Translations under genes and position numbers: made by a program
Notes under the pieces: model-generated
What the model was told of the DNA's origin: nothing
Database searches by the model: none
Seen by the model: only the letters and a program-made list of their open reading frames with translations
Source: Mastigamoeba balamuthi
Taxonomy: Eukaryota > Evosea > Mastigamoebida > Mastigamoebidae
DNA: 64,000 nucleotides
Direction of reading: 5' to 3'
Assembly: GCA_902651635.1 (NCBI GenBank)
Contig: CACRSC010000012.1
Coordinates: 747,394-811,393 of the forward strand
Shown here: positions 20,866-34,934 of the stretch, one piece after another
How positions within the stretch are numbered: position 1 is the first letter of the stretch
How the letters are laid out: each line of letters starts with the position of its first letter

Positions 20866-23800
20866 CTAAACCCATGGCTCCCACCCAGAGTACGTCCTGC
20901 CCAGCACGTTCGGGTCTGTGGCCTGGTCCAGCAGGCACTCGACTTGCTCCTGTTGGGCGGTCGCATTAGTGCGGGGTGAACCCAGAGAGAGGCCAGGGTC
21001 AGCGGCCGCACCATGACGTTGGCGCAGCGCTCCCCGACGCGCGCGCGGACGTTGTTGACGCTGTCGCCGAGCGCCACGGCCTCCATGAAGCGGAAGCAGC
21101 TCCTGGCCGAGTGGGAGGACTCGCGCAGCTCCGTGGCCGTGATGAGGGCGGGGTTGGCGAGATCCAGCTTCTTGCTGACGATGCCGAGCTTCTTCTTGGG
21201 GAACCAGCGCCTCTTCTCCTCGAGCTCCTCGGGCTGGTCCTGCCTCCTGAGGTGCATGACCACCGTGTCCCAGTTGATTAGCGGCTCCTTCACAAACACC
21301 TCGAGCGTGTCCAGCAGGATGTCCCTGTTGTTCACCAGCGCTGCAACGGAGTAAATGCGCGTGAGACAAGGGGGCAGCGTAACTGCCGGGCGGCGTGCCT
21401 TGCAGGACGTGGGCCATGTAGTGCTTGAGGAGGCCGTCGGAGTCGAACGGGTGGAGGACGTTGACCAGCTGGCGCGTGAGCCTGAACGGCATCAACTCGG
21501 GTATCGGCAGTATCTGCGTCGCGGTGCCGAACGCGTGGCCGAAGTCAATACCGATCACCGCGCCGCTGTCCTCGGCAACGAGGAAGTTCTCGAGGTGCCT
21601 GTCTCCGATCCCGAGCACGTACGACGCCATGTTGAGCGCCGCCAGCGACGACGCGAACTGCTTGCGCATGCATACGAGCGCTTCTGGAGAGGCAGCCCTC
21701 GCCAGCAGCGCGTTCCTGAGCACCGAGGGGCCCAGCATCGCCTCGAGGGCGCGGAAGTGGGCCACCGTGTCGTCGCGCGAGGCCTTCTCGTACATCCTGT
21801 ACCAGTGCGCCGTCTCCATCTTCGACCCCGAGGCCGCCCCGGCGCTCCTGAGCAGCCAGCGCCTATGCTCCTCGCCCGGCCTCTTGAGCAGCTGAGGGTC
21901 CAGGTGCTCCTTGAGGATCGCCTTGATGGGCTGCGTGCCGTCGACCCACTCGATGAGGCCGCACTTGCCGGTCAGGGGCACGACCTGGTACGTCCTGATG
22001 CTCAGCCTGTTCTTGGCGCAAGCTGAGTCCGACGCGACCAGGCTGTTGACGAGCATGAACACCTGCTCCACGCGCTGGTCCAGCCTCAGGTCCTCGCCTC
22101 CCTTGACGAGGAACCTGCGCACGCGCTGGTCGTCGCCCTGCATCCCGAGGCGCTTGGGCTTGCGCAGCGACCCCAGCACCAGTATCCTCTCCTCGAACGC
22201 GGCCACCGACACAGCAGCGCGGCCGCTAGGGTCCTCGGCGATGACGCCGTGCTGGCCAGGGATCTCGAGCGGGTGGTCGTAGTCGGACGGGTGGAACTTG
22301 GAGAACCACTTCGAGTACGCTGCAGCCTCAGTCGGGAGCTGCTTGAACACCGGGTGGCTCGGGACGATCGCGTCCATCGCCTTGACTAGATCTGCTGCCG
22401 GTATCGACCCAATGCTCCGCCCTCTCGCCCCTGTGAACCCTCCCGGCAGGTGAGTCGCATACCGTGCTCGGTACGGGTTTTTCGTACCCTTCTCAACCTC
22501 GGCCTTCCATTCTTTTGCTCGTGCGGCGTCTGTGCGGACAGCGTAAGAGAGGGGCTGCCTACGATCACGGGAAGCGCAGATCATACTGTATGAGCCGTGG
22601 TCGGGCTTGTCGGGGTTGAGGCAGTCATCCACAAAGGCCAGCGTCAGCCTGCGAATCTCCTCCTTTGACGCCTTCTCGTCCTGCAGCAGTGGCTTCATGG
22701 CGGATATCCAGTCCCTGACGCGGTGCTCCGGGTGCTGCAGTGACTCGCAGGCATCGACAAAGCGGGCCAACAGAGGCAGCTGTAGCGTCCTCTTCGAGAT
22801 CTCGTTGGCTAGCCTCAAGCCATCAGGCCCCATACGCTCCTTGCTGACTCGGAGGGGATAGTAAACGGCCTGCGGGTAGGCCTTGGCCAGCTGCAAGCGT
22901 GTCCTTAGTAAACGGTATAAACGAGTCACGTACCTCACTGAGAACGTGAGAGACAGCGGGGCCCTCCGGCCCGTCGATGACAGCAATCAGCTGGGAAATC
23001 CAGGGGACGAACATCCACAGCGGAACCTCGCGGGCCTGTTCCTCCTTGAGAAAGTTGACATGGGCAGTTGCTTTCTCACGCTTGCTTGGAAAGCCGTTCT
23101 GGCCGAGGGGTAGTTGTACAGCAGCCTGACGACGCGCGGGACGCGATCGACTGCGGCGCGGGAGCCGACTCGCATGGCCTCGAGGGTACTCTTCACGGCC
23201 ATTTGGGCCAGTGCCTCGTCCGTGAGCTGCAAACAGGTCAGCGGATGTGTTTGTGTTTGCTGCATGCACAGAGGGGAACAGCTTCTCGTCGTTCGTTTCC
23301 TTTATCTTCAGCAGCTCGTCGCAGAAAACGGCAAGCTGGTTGTGGGCCTTGGACAGGGCCTTGCAGATCGAATTGTCAGACCATGGTGGCTGCATTTTCA
23401 TGAGTCGTACGCTTGCTGCCGACTCTGACAGAGAAATCGAGTCCTGGAAGCAGCTGATGGCCTTCTGTGCGAGAACTGCTAGGCGTCAGACAATGAAGTT
23501 TCGCTGGAGGTGATACCGTCGTGAAGCAGAGGAGCGGCCACTGTCTGGATGGGAGCGTTCTCCCCCAAGATGTCGGAACTCCTGAGAGCGGTCGCCGCCT
23601 CCCTTCCCGCGACAATGGCATCGAGTGCGAGCCTCTTGTACAGCTGTCCTGTGATCTGGGCGTACTTCTTCCTCTCTGTCTGCACGATGGGCTGGTCCCG
23701 CTTGGCGTGTACGTACTTCAGTGCCTTTGCGAACTTCTCCACGCGCTCCCCGATGTTCTGGGTCGCGGCTGCTTTGACAGCGTAGAACTTGACCAGCGAC

Positions 23801-26800
23801 TGGAAGAACATGAAGTCCGACTCCGCCTTGTCTCGGTTGCTCTTGAGGGCCAACTTCAGGCCGAAGTCCGCCACGGGGAAGTTGTGCCTAAAGGAGTCGT
23901 CAGAACTCGTGTTAGCGACTCGTAAGTTGACTCCAGGCTTACTGCTTCCTCGCCGCATCTGCCATGATCCGGCAGAAATCCGCCCTCTCGTTGACAAGCT
24001 GTGTCTTGAGTCTGTGGAAGTCAACTTTCTCCTGCGAACGATCAATGGTAAGGATATATCTCTTTAAATGGCGAAGAACCTCCTCGGCAGTTGCCATTCT
24101 GTCGGACCAGAACGACGAGAACTTGTCGCTGATCTTCTCGAAGAGCAAGCTCCTGACGGAAACGAGATCGTCCCACGCGTTGATGTCGTCCCTCTTGGGA
24201 GAGGGCAGCCGCTGCCTCCACACGTCCAGCAGCGACTGCAACTTCGACGTCCCGAGAACGTTCTTGTCATCCGCAGTGAAGTCGAGGAACTCCTCCATCT
24301 CGACGGCTCTCTGCAACGGCTTCAAGCACTGCAGGCGCGGCTCCATCGCCAACGGGTGGATGCGAGCCCATTGCTGCACGAACTCGTTGTACGCCTTCTG
24401 TATGAAAGACCTGGCGCGCCCGAGGTCGTCTCGAGTAAGGGCAATGAAGGCGAGCTCCGACGGAAACAGGCGCTCCAGGATCGCTCGGCCTTCTGGCTCC
24501 AACGTGTCAACGAAAGAGTACAGCACGTCCCAGCGGTCCTTGAGCTTCATGTGGCTGTGAACGAAGTAGTCGAGGTAGCCCGATTGCTGAGAAACAGTCA
24601 TCAGTTTGGTGTTTAGAGAATAGAAGGTACCACGTATTGCTCCGTGAAGAGGCACTTGAGTTGCGCGGTTGTAGGCTTGACTTCAGGGTCCCCCGTGAGC
24701 TCCACCATGACGTTGTCGGCCAGGTTTTGCCACTGTCAAGGGTGAGGAGGAAAATGACAAACGGCGAGCGCACCTTGAGAAGCTTTGAGAAGCACTCAAG
24801 CCTACCGGTTTCCCAGGAGTCTGTTTCTTGTGGTGTTGGAGGGTGTCCCTTCCACTGGTCGCCCTTGTCGAGCAAGGCGGTGGCCTCTTCGTAGAGCTGC
24901 AGCGCCGACTGGAAGTCGCCGACAAGCTCGCACTCAACAGCCCTCTGCGCAGAGCCGTCAGCACTCGGCTAAACTGTTCTAATAACCTTGGTGAAGGACT
25001 GGAAGCTGAACTTCTTCTCGTAGATCCCCGTCACTGCGTCGTTCTCCTTCATCTCTCGGTACAGCTTCGCGAGCTAAAACGATTGTCAGACTTGCTCAGC
25101 GTATTACACCGCGCACGTTTGCCCACGAGGGCTGGTTGAACTGGTCTCCTTCGGCGGAAGCGTTGATGATCTCCTCGAGTAGAAGAACTCCGGTATGCAG
25201 TGAGCCGCTGCGGAGCGCAGACTTCCCCACGAGATCCGGGCTCGGGATGAAGTCCAGGATGTCCGCTCGGCGGCGATTTCCAGCCTCGAGCACAGAGCGA
25301 AGTAGATTGTGCATCGACCCGATGAACGCCGCGCTGTTACGCGAGTCCGGGAGAATAAGCTCGATGTCGTTCTTCACGGAGACGGCAAGCTCGGCCCTCT
25401 GCTTGATCCCGACGGTCGTGGGGTCGTCCGGAGCGTCCCTCTTGCGACTCCGCTCGGCCGAGGCAGCCAGCACAGAGCTGAAGATGGCGGAGAAAAGAGA
25501 CCGCGCGATGTTCGAGTCCCTCTGAGACAGCGCAGACAGGGGCTCCATGATGTCGCGGAGTTTGATCTGTATGTCCGGCAGCTCCCCTGTGCGGTACTTG
25601 CGGAACAGCGTTACAGCCGCTGCTCTCTGCGTGGCCTGGCGAGTGCGAAACGCGTCTTTTGCTTTCTGCTTTCTCACGTTGATCATGATGATAGCCTCTT
25701 GCGCTACAACGCAGTTTGGTGAGCAGCACGACAGTGAGCTGGAACTGTCTCACTCGGAAGCGGTGTGAAGCGCCTGCGGACCCTGTCGACGGCAGAAGCT
25801 CTCAGCTCCTCGGGTTGATGCGTCCTGATTCGGGTGAGTACTTTGAAAGCTCGGATATAACGCACGAAACAACGCCAGAGGACGGCGGAAGCGGAGCCTT
25901 GAACGGTTCGAAGTTGAACATGAGAGCTGATCTCTTTCCCTGCGACCCTGTGTCGACGTCCATGTCCGCCACTCCTGAAGGGGCTGCCACCGGCGCCAGC
26001 GTGGCGCTGAACATCGGTGCCTGCGTTGCCCTGACGCCCATGATACCGATGTCCTCTGCGGCCAGCTGCGATGCCGAGAAGAGTGGCGTCGCCATTGGTG
26101 CCGGCATCCGGTTGTGCGTTGAGTCGATCGAGTAGTCGTGCCAGTTTCCTTCGCTGAGGGGCCTGTCGAACAGAGGGCTCTCATAATCTGCCGTGCGCGT
26201 TGTCAGCCGTAGGAGCAGGCAGTTGCTGATTCCCAGCCACGAGTCCTCGATGTCGGGAGTGTAGATGACGCTGTGAAGCTTGTAAGAAAGTGCATTTGCT
26301 TTGGTGAGTACTTGAAGAGTCTCGAGATTCGGTCGGCGACGTGAGCAGAGAGCCTCTGGTCGTTGTCCCAGAAGTTGAGCGCCTTCTTGCGCAGTGGCTC
26401 TGAGCTGTCCGTCAAGCACCCCACAAGAAGCGGCCTGATTGTCGACGTGCTCTCCTGGTTTGCCACGGCTACGCTGTAAAGCGAGCAGAGTATGTCGAGG
26501 AAGAGCTCTCGGCACTTCTCGTCGGGGTGGACGGGAAGCACCTCGCCCATTGTTGCGACCAGCTGCTGCGACTCCGAGAGCGGCACCGTCGGGAGAAGGA
26601 TCTTGAGTATCTCGAGGAGCGAGCGCTGGGACTCGGTGTCTCGATGGCGGATAAGCTCGTCCAGATTGCTCGCTTGGAGGTGCTTGTAGAGGTCCGGTAT
26701 CTCTGCGGCGCAGGAACGAACGAGCTCCAGAGCCATCGTCCTGTACTCGCCCACGACGCGAGGGAGGACGGCGAACACATGAACGAAGAAATCCCTGAGG

Positions 26801-29800
26801 AACGGCGTGAAGTGCAGGCTGATCTTGGACAGCGTGGTGATCGCCAGCCCGACGTCGGACTTGACGAACATGGAGGTCACCTTGTCTCGCAGCAACCGCT
26901 CGAATGGGCTCGTCTCTCCGCTCGCACCTCGCTCCAGGTTGTTCTTGAGAATGAGCCCGCACACCTCAGCGGCGGCCTCGTGCACGTCCTTGGACTGGTG
27001 GAAGAGGTTCTCCAGAGTGATCTCGAAGAACTTGAACTCCGAGGGGATCACGTCCACGTCGCGCAGCCTGTCGTAGGCAGGAAGTCCGTTGGCCACGATC
27101 GCACCGAGAAGTTGCAGGCCTGTGAGTCGCTGCATCTTCGTCGACTTGTCGTTCTTCCCTGTGAAGGCCAGCATGTCCAGGATGTACCTCTGTAATGGGC
27201 GGATAAGGATTGATGTTAACCAGATAGGCTACCTTGTAGGGCGTGTAGTATCCGCGCCAGTGTTCCACGAACTGCTTGATGATCTCTACGTTGGACCGAA
27301 CAATCTCGCGCTTTTCGTGAACGGAGTTCCGCATGAGGTGGTTCTGAAGACTTGTGAGTTTGTGCGACAGTGCAACCGAGGCGAACGATGAAGTCCGTGA
27401 TCGCCTTCTTGTCGTCAGGGGAGCTGAGGTCGAACGGCGTCTCTGCCTCCTTGACCCAGCGCAAGACGGTGATGCAGATGTCCCGAAGGAAGTAGTGGAA
27501 AGACCCTGCGCCAGCACACTCAGGAGCGAGGCTGAGGTCCAGCAACGGCCGGGTGAGGCGCCCCGCCCACTGCGCGAACGTCGAGGGGCGATTTATGATC
27601 GCCTTGGCCAGGAACAGGCGTATGTTCGGATGCACGGTCCGTGAAGAGAGCTTGTCCAGTATCTCGAGGATCCAGCGTGGAACCTCCCCCGTCCCCTTGT
27701 CGGCAGGGAATTTGCTGCAAGACTTGTTCAATAGAGAATGTGTGGATTTCTCTACCTCGTCATCGTGTCGATCAGGTGCAGGAACGACTGCATGCACGGG
27801 TTTCGGTTGATGCGGTCGAGCTCGAGTACCTCCCTGGCCTTATCCGGCTTTGCTGCCTCGGCTGTTGGCTGCTGTTGCTGCTGCTGAGCCGCCGTCTCGC
27901 CCGAAGCCTTCACGTCGACTTGGAAGAACGAGCCGAGATAACTGAGGTCCTGGCTAAGGCTGCTGTCCTGCAGGTACTGGGAGGAGATGTACTTGACGCT
28001 GTCGCGCTTCTTTCTGTTCACAAAAGTGAGGCTTTGGCACTGAAGAGGTGGGCGTTTCTGACGTCGCGGACTGCTCCTGCAAGAGCCACTTGAACTGGCG
28101 AAATGCGTTCGGGAAATTCGTCTCGACCTCGAAGGAGAGCTGAGTCTCGGTGTCGATGATGTTCTCCCATATCATCTCTCCTTTCTCTGGGCTTTCCTTG
28201 AAGAACAGGGTGGTGTAGAACTGCTCCTTGGACTGCGTGCATATCACAACGGCAGCCAACGCCGAGAAGGCGGCGCAGTGAAAGCGCCAAACAAGCTTGG
28301 CTGTCACCGCCTCGCCGTCCTGAGGAACCCTCTCCGACTTGGCAGCATGAGCGGCGCGCATCAGGCACTGAGTCAGCTCGTTCCCTTTGGGGTCAGGAGT
28401 CCGGCAGAATGCCGGGTTGATCCGCGTTTTGATCACCTCCGCGGGAAGCCTCTCGTACAACACCTAATCCCGATTAGTTCCGATTGTTGCGAAGGCACTG
28501 TACCTGCAGAATCTGGTACGCGCATATGCGGTTGACTACATCCGCCTTTCTTTCCAATTGCGTTCGGAAGAGGCGCGGCTCGGCAGGGGCGACGATGCCC
28601 ATCAGAGAGGATATCCTGGTGACCATCAGGTCCTCCAGTTTCTGAAGCGGGATGCGCTCGATGACCAGCACGGCCACTCTAGATATCAAGACTCTCTTGA
28701 GGTCGTCGGGCGTCGTCGGCTCGGCGAAGAACTTAAGGCAGGAGGTGAACACGTCGACCAGCTTGTATTCAGGCAGAGTCTCGAAGCCGCGGCGCATTGA
28801 CGCGGCGATCGCCGTCGCGTGTGTATGTTTCTTCTCTCTCAGCACCGGGAAGAGAACCTCGAGCAAGCATGTGCTTCCTGTCGTCTCGAATGCACGGAGC
28901 AGAGCGTCCAACGCTCCAATGTACTCCGTGTACCTGGGTGTGTGTGATTCAAAATAGGCTGCAAGGCTGTGTACGCGTTTGAGGTTTTCTGCAAGTCCTT
29001 CGAAGACAGTGGGAAGTCGTAAACGACGACGTCGCTGAGCTTCTCGCGGAGCAAGACGATGCTGTCATTCCCGAGGAGTGGGAGCAGTCCGAGCACACGA
29101 GTTTTGAAAGGAAGGGGAATGGTTCTCCCGAGGAACTCGCGTATCATCCCGATAACGAATCCGGATCCGACTACGTACGGTTTAGTTGAGTGTTTTGTTA
29201 TCATGCATACGGGGTTCGTTCATGAAGGCAGTCCTATCCAGGGTGAGGAACAACTTCGTCAGCTCGAGAATTTTCTGACACAACGTGAGAACACAATGAA
29301 AAAGTGAAAGAAATACCTCCCGTTTTTCCGGCTCCGTGGCCTCGGTAGCCCACGGTCTGAGCAACTCCAGGTTCCGCCAGATCTGAAAGCGATTATTCAC
29401 ATAGTGCGAATAACGTAGCACACGTGTTTGAAGAACGCTCCGGCGTTCATCACGCGGTTCGATATGTATCTCCGGGTCACGTTGCTCAGGAGCTGGTAAG
29501 CCTGAGCGTTGTCGATGTGCGAGAACAGAATCCCGGCGTAGGATTCGAACTTGAAGATGATGTGGTCCTCGATCTACTTTGGTTAGCCGGAGAAGGAGTG
29601 CAAAATAGATATGATTATCACCTTCGCCTGGAACAGGTTGTAGAAGACTGAGCCTCTCGAACTCGAGCAAGTCGCTTGAGGCGCCCCACCCGCCTGGGTG
29701 CTGTCCATCAGGTAGTCTATGAGGGTGTTCGGGTCTACTCCGATTTTCAAGGCTACCCTGAGGAATTCGCTCGCGACCGAGATCTGGGTTGCTGTGTTTG

Positions 29801-32800
29801 CGGGGGTAGTACAAACACGGTATACCTTCATTGGAGTACTGAAGTTGACGGAAGCCGAGAAAATCGCAACCAAAAGGCTGTTTGCGAGCTGCGCAGGAGT
29901 CATCCTGTCGAGGCCAGAGGCAAGGAGACCCAGGTCGTGCAACGAACCGTAGCCAATGGCGATCTCGAGTGAAGAAACTGCCAACAAGTGAGCTAGTGGA
30001 TGTCAAGGGAAGCATACCTCCTGTGAGCGACTGCACAATGTCCTTGGGAGAGTGTCCCTCGCCTGAGACAACCGCACGAATGCAGTCTCGGAGCACTGTC
30101 GCCTTTTCCGCGCTGGCAAGACGTGCCACCGCCCGGAAGAATCTCTCGCACTCGGGTGGTGTATCCCGCTTGAGTACGTCGCGGGGCAAACTCGCGAACA
30201 CCTTCAAAGCGAAGTGCAATGTTAATAGTTGAGGGTACACTCGCACGTGCCGTTGAGGGGCAGAAGATGGTGCGGGTGGTGAACTCGCAGAACTTGCTTC
30301 CAAAGGGGATCTGCTTATCCAGCGCGGCGGCCCCGTTCTTCTCCATCAACAGCGTCCAGGTGGAGAACAACTTCGAAGCGAGCACCCCCTAAACCAGTTG
30401 TCAACTGCATGCGATGGAGATTGGACGAACCCTGCGCGCCAGGTTGGCCTCGTTGTCGTTGAAGCAAGGAGGCTGCGACGACGCGGAAGCATTTGGCACT
30501 GCGAAGAACTCCAGGAAGTGGGAGATCGTCTCCCTGAGCTGGTCTGGGAGATCGCAGAAGCCGGTGGCCCCGGAATACCACTCGAAGATCTCCAGATAGG
30601 CAGTTAGCTTCTCGGTCCAGGTGGCGATTACGTCTGCCCCGTCTTCGTAGCTTGGCAAGCGAGGACCGCTCTCGTCCTGGGAGATCTTTGGCAGCCGATG
30701 CGTCTTCAGCCACGTGGAAAGGGTGGAGCCCGGGACGCCTGTTCGGTGACTCTCGGAGAGCGGCGCGAGCTGGTCTATCGCGTGGAGGCAAGCGGTTCTG
30801 CACAGGTTCTCGGGTCTCATCAGGTTCTCGTCGTACAGCCAATCCAACATGGCGGGCAGGTCCTTCAACGACCCTGCCCTCTTCTCGGAGATCGCGGTGA
30901 GCTGAGAAGAGTAGCGGGCGACGATCTTGACAACGCCTCTCGCAACCGCAACGAGTTCCGAACCAGTGCCTTCGATGCGAAATTAGAATAGGGCGGTCCT
31001 ATTTACCTACCCAGCGATGGGTCGTCCTTGTGCGCCAACCGCAGTCCGTAGATGACGTTTTGGAGCATCTCCAAAGCGAAGAGCTGTACGATGTCGACCT
31101 CTTCTCGGAAGTGCCTGTATTCTCATAAGGGACGTTGCTATGGTCTGTGATATACTTCAGGATGTTCTTCAGGGCAGTGGAGCTTCCCAGGCGCTTGTGT
31201 GCACTCGGGTGGCGCATCAGCGAGTAGATACTCCGCAGTAGGGCAGAGACGTGGGCCGAGACCGTTTTGGCAGGAGACTGCTTCACGGACCACACGAAGA
31301 ACTCTGCAAAGCACTTGGCGCTGTGGTCCCTCTGACTGGCGTTGTTGTCGCACACCCCGTCCGCTACAGTATGTGTCAGAAAGTGAGGTTAAGGTGAGCA
31401 TACTTATGCTCTCGAGGAGTGCCTCGGTGTCCTCGTGGTTAACTCCTTGAGAGGTAAACCAGTGGATGACTTGGAGAGTCAGAGGCTCGAAGAGCTGTCT
31501 GGTGACGCCCTCCGGATCGACAGCGAGCTCGAGAACTGCGGGAAAGAGTTTCCTGTACAAAGTCTTGTACGGCTGATGTCCTAGTGAGCGGCTGAATGGT
31601 ATTTCACTTTCGTACCGAGCTCCCTTCGTATTTCGGTCCGAAGGCACTGCGACCAACCAAGTAGAGAACGAGAGAGTGAAGAAGTTCCGCTGAGGCAACC
31701 TTCGTCTGCCTGTCTCCCGAGTGCAACGCAAGCGCAATGACGCGGGGGAGCAAGACGTCTACAGTTGGTTAGCAGTGTGATGTGCATGTTTTGAGGAGGT
31801 ACCGAGGTGGATATCCGGCTTGATTTCACCGAACGGGAGGTGCAAGGGCAGCTGGTTGTTGGCATCCCACCGAACGTATGGCTCGCCACTCTCTGCCTCC
31901 TTCTCCAGTGACGGGACGGAGACAAGGCATGCCCCGAGGCCGCCGATCTTGCCTAGGAACCTGACAACGCTCTGCTGAACCGAGGCGAAGTCTTGAGACA
32001 GCAGAGCCTCCTTGAGAGCAGTCGTGTCGGCGATCCGGATCCCAGTTCCCTTGGATGACACAGTTTTGCGTGTTGCAGCAGCCGGTCCTGTGGCCTCCGA
32101 CGAGGGCACCATCAAGTAGTCGTTGAGCAGTGGCAAGAGGTTCGGCAGGATCTCCTTGATTCTCTCCGGAGCGACATCCAGCCAATGGTGCAGGGCGACA
32201 ACAGCGATTTTCGCCGTGGGGATAAAACTGACGCCGACCCGTAGTGCTTGTGCAAGGGCGATTTCGATTCCCTTCTCTGTGTCCCCTGTGTATAGTTGCG
32301 GAGGGGCACGCAGGCATAACTCGAGGCAAGAAGCCAGGAGTTCGTCTTGGTACTGCTGCATCCGGAGGAGAACGTCCTGCATGAAACGCAGTGGTCAGGA
32401 AAATTCTCAACACGAATACTCACGGCAAGGAACTTGGAGAAGACCATAAACGAGGATCGGCGGGCCTCGGACTCCTCCGTTTGCATCTCCTCTTCGTCGG
32501 CGACAGCGATGTTGTGGTAGAGCCCGGCTCTTTCGCAGAGTTCGGCAGCGATCGTCATCAACTTGTAAAACCCGCTAATCAGCGGGAGCTGCTCGGATAG
32601 CTTGGCGACCTCGCGTACGTAGATGAGGACCCAGCTGTGTATCGCGTGAGAATGAAAGAGTGATTATAGCTGCGCACCGGGGGAAATTGCGAGTGCTCGT
32701 TGACGGGAGGATTTGCTTGAGTAGCTCGACGAGGCTGAGGAAGATCTCCATGTCCTTCGGCACAGAAGGTCGCAGATTGTCCGCGATATCCTCGATTACC

Positions 32801-34934
32801 CCCGCCACCGTTGTGGTTTGGGGCTTGTACGCCAAGTTCAGCCGGCCAATCAGCTGAAGAACGCCGTCGAGAAAGCAGTCATAAACCGCCGTGCGGATGG
32901 CAGTCTTTGCCTCCTCGCTGAGCTTCAATTCGGCTGGCGGCTCCAGCTCGAGGAGGCCCCGCCTCCACAACGAAAGGAACTCCAGGTACAGGGGTATCTG
33001 CTCAACAGGCTCCACCTGCCCGGTCTCCGAATCCTTCACGATGTAGCTCGTTGGTGGTTTCGAGCAGGTCACGAGGAGCCCCTGGATGACTGGCGGGGTG
33101 TCAGAAAAGCCCGTGTGTCCGTCCGCACGTACCGAAACGCGAGAGAAGAACGCGCAGGGCGGGACCCTTTCCGTGAACAGAGCAGACGAGCTGTGCCATC
33201 GCAGCTTGGTAGTCAAACCTCTTGGAGGGGTGCAGGTCCGGATACGAGTGAAAGAGCGTTGCGACCAACCGCTCCATCTGCTCTATGTTCCCCTCCGTGA
33301 TGTCCGGTAGCTCGGCGACGAGCGAGGCATAGCTCGATATGAACTTTGACGCGTGCATCATTGTCTCCTCTCCGGAGGCGTCTCCTCTGCGATTCGTCAG
33401 AGGGAGGACAGTAAATGCGAGCTACTTTGTGAGGTATCTCTCCGTGAAGCGGTACAACGTGTCGAGTATTTTCCTGAGCTCCGCATGCCCGACGAACGCA
33501 ACGAATGCTCGTGCGAGCTTCCCTATTCCGCGAACGGCGACAGAAACGGTGTGTATATCACTGCTCGGTGCCTCGAGCATCTCCATGAACGTCTTGAAGA
33601 AGAACTGAAGAAGAGAGAGAGGATGTAAATTGATGAAATTGATAAATGGGATACCCGGAAAGTTGACTCGTCGCTGTGTTTGTCTCTCGTGCCAGATATC
33701 AGCTCGCCGGTCACCTTGCTGACAAACGCATCGAATGCCGACATCGCGGTGTTTCGCAGCTGGGTTCAAATGGTAAGCAGCGTTTGACAGATCGCGCCAT
33801 TGTGCCTTGGAGTTGTTGTGAAGGCAGAAGGGCATGAGTCTTCGGTGCATGAGGACCGCGTCTTCGGTGAGATACTGCTTCAGCATGTCGGCGTGCGATG
33901 CCACGAACTTCATTCCGGCTATTGGGTGTCAGGTTTTCATGCATCGTGCTATTGTACCCTTCGGAACGTCGTAACGCTGAAGATGCTCGGGAGGTTCCAA
34001 CGCGAGGCAGACGTACTTGTACACCGTCTGGACGTTCTTATCGTCTGAGACGTATGTGAGAATACGCACAACACAGTGACACGAACTCGAGGCAAAGTCT
34101 CCCCCGAGGTTGAGGAGGAACGACCGCAGGCCGAGGAACGCGCCGGTGATGACCTGCATATCGGGCTTCTGCGAGCGGAACTGCTTGTCGAGAGCCTCGA
34201 GGTACATCTGCTGCAGCACAGGAGACTTGTCGAACAGCTGCTCTGGAAAGACGTCGGACAGAGTCCCGAGTATCCGCAGGATCGACCCCCTGACCGTCTG
34301 GGAGGCCTTGCCGACGTTGTACTCCTTCAGGTACCTGAGGGCGTTGAGTTGTCGCTGATTGGCGTGCGGCGCACATCTCGGCCATCTCGCGGACTTTGAG
34401 GCGGTCGGCGTCCAGAGTCTGCAGCTTGAGCATCACGATGTGTTCGACGGGGCCGAACGTGGCTATCTTAACCACGTTCGACTGCTCCCTCCGGAACGCA
34501 GTCAAGCACGCGGTCTACAAAACGTGCTTAAGTCGGTGGTGCGCGTACACCTGCCCGTCTAGAAAGTGGCTCGTGCCTTCACGTCGAGAGCGTATGGAGC
34601 CACGCGGGCGCCGAGAACCTTGACAAAGTCCTTGATCAGGTCGAACGCAATCTCCCTCGCCTTGGACATCGACGCCACTGGCAGAGCCACGTCGACGAAC
34701 CTGAGCAGTCCCTTCCCCTGCCCGAGGAGTATGGGCGCCACCACCACTGCGGCGCGCCATCAGCGGAATTAGGAATTGTATGCGAGATGGCCTGGGCGTA
34801 CGTTGCTGGTCTTCGGGGCACTCGGAGACGAGTTGTCGTATGTCCTGGAGAGCCGCGATCGCGACGGACGCGTCCGGCGAGTCCCCCGAGCACGACCAAG
34901 CCAGCTTTTCAAGCTGGCTCTCGAGCGCCTGCAT
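20866..34934 (-). CDS. PRKDC: DNA-dependent protein kinase catalytic subunit (DNA-PKcs), 44 exons
   Basis: CDS complement of joined exons 20866-20949, 21012-21340, 21399-22890, 22934-23035, 23080-23226, 23270-23478, 23517-23887, 23943-24586, 24634-24732, 24774-24944, 24987-25073, 25117-25703, 25754-25824, 25866-26270, 26312-27189, 27233-27343, 27387-27714, 27756-28013, 28063-28463, 28504-28933, 28975-29170, 29211-29274, 29317-29382, 29424-29573, 29622-29783, 29826-29977, 30018-30201, 30239-30388, 30431-30969, 31011-31114, 31156-31363, 31404-31572, 31616-31758, 31803-32376, 32424-32634, 32678-33089, 33133-33386, 33426-33604, 33655-33759, 33806-33918, 33958-34354, 34395-34514, 34577-34746, 34802-34934. 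Total 4052 aa (human 4128). This is the PI3K-like kinase of non-homologous end joining. The catalytic lobe has LGIGDRHLENF and IGIDFGHAFG, and the FATC tail ends GWEPWV, specific to DNA-PKcs rather than ATM, ATR or TRRAP. FAT-region LPDIQIK, IRLFLAKAIIN and LFDRPLSE also match. Three introns need GC donors (21341-21398, 33760-33805, 34515-34576). The boundaries at 30202-30238 and 23036-23079 are least certain. Confidence 0.95.

Noticed and set aside
22386-22568. Possible extra intron inside the largest DNA-PKcs exon
   Set aside because: A GT...AG pair exists, but removing it breaks the frame; the exon reads through and no stop forces splicing.
20866-22890. Kinase domain as TRRAP, ATM or mTOR
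   Set aside because: TRRAP lacks GDRH and DFG, which are present here. The ending DQATDPNVLGRTYSGWEPWV and the segment LPDIQIK are specific to DNA-PKcs.
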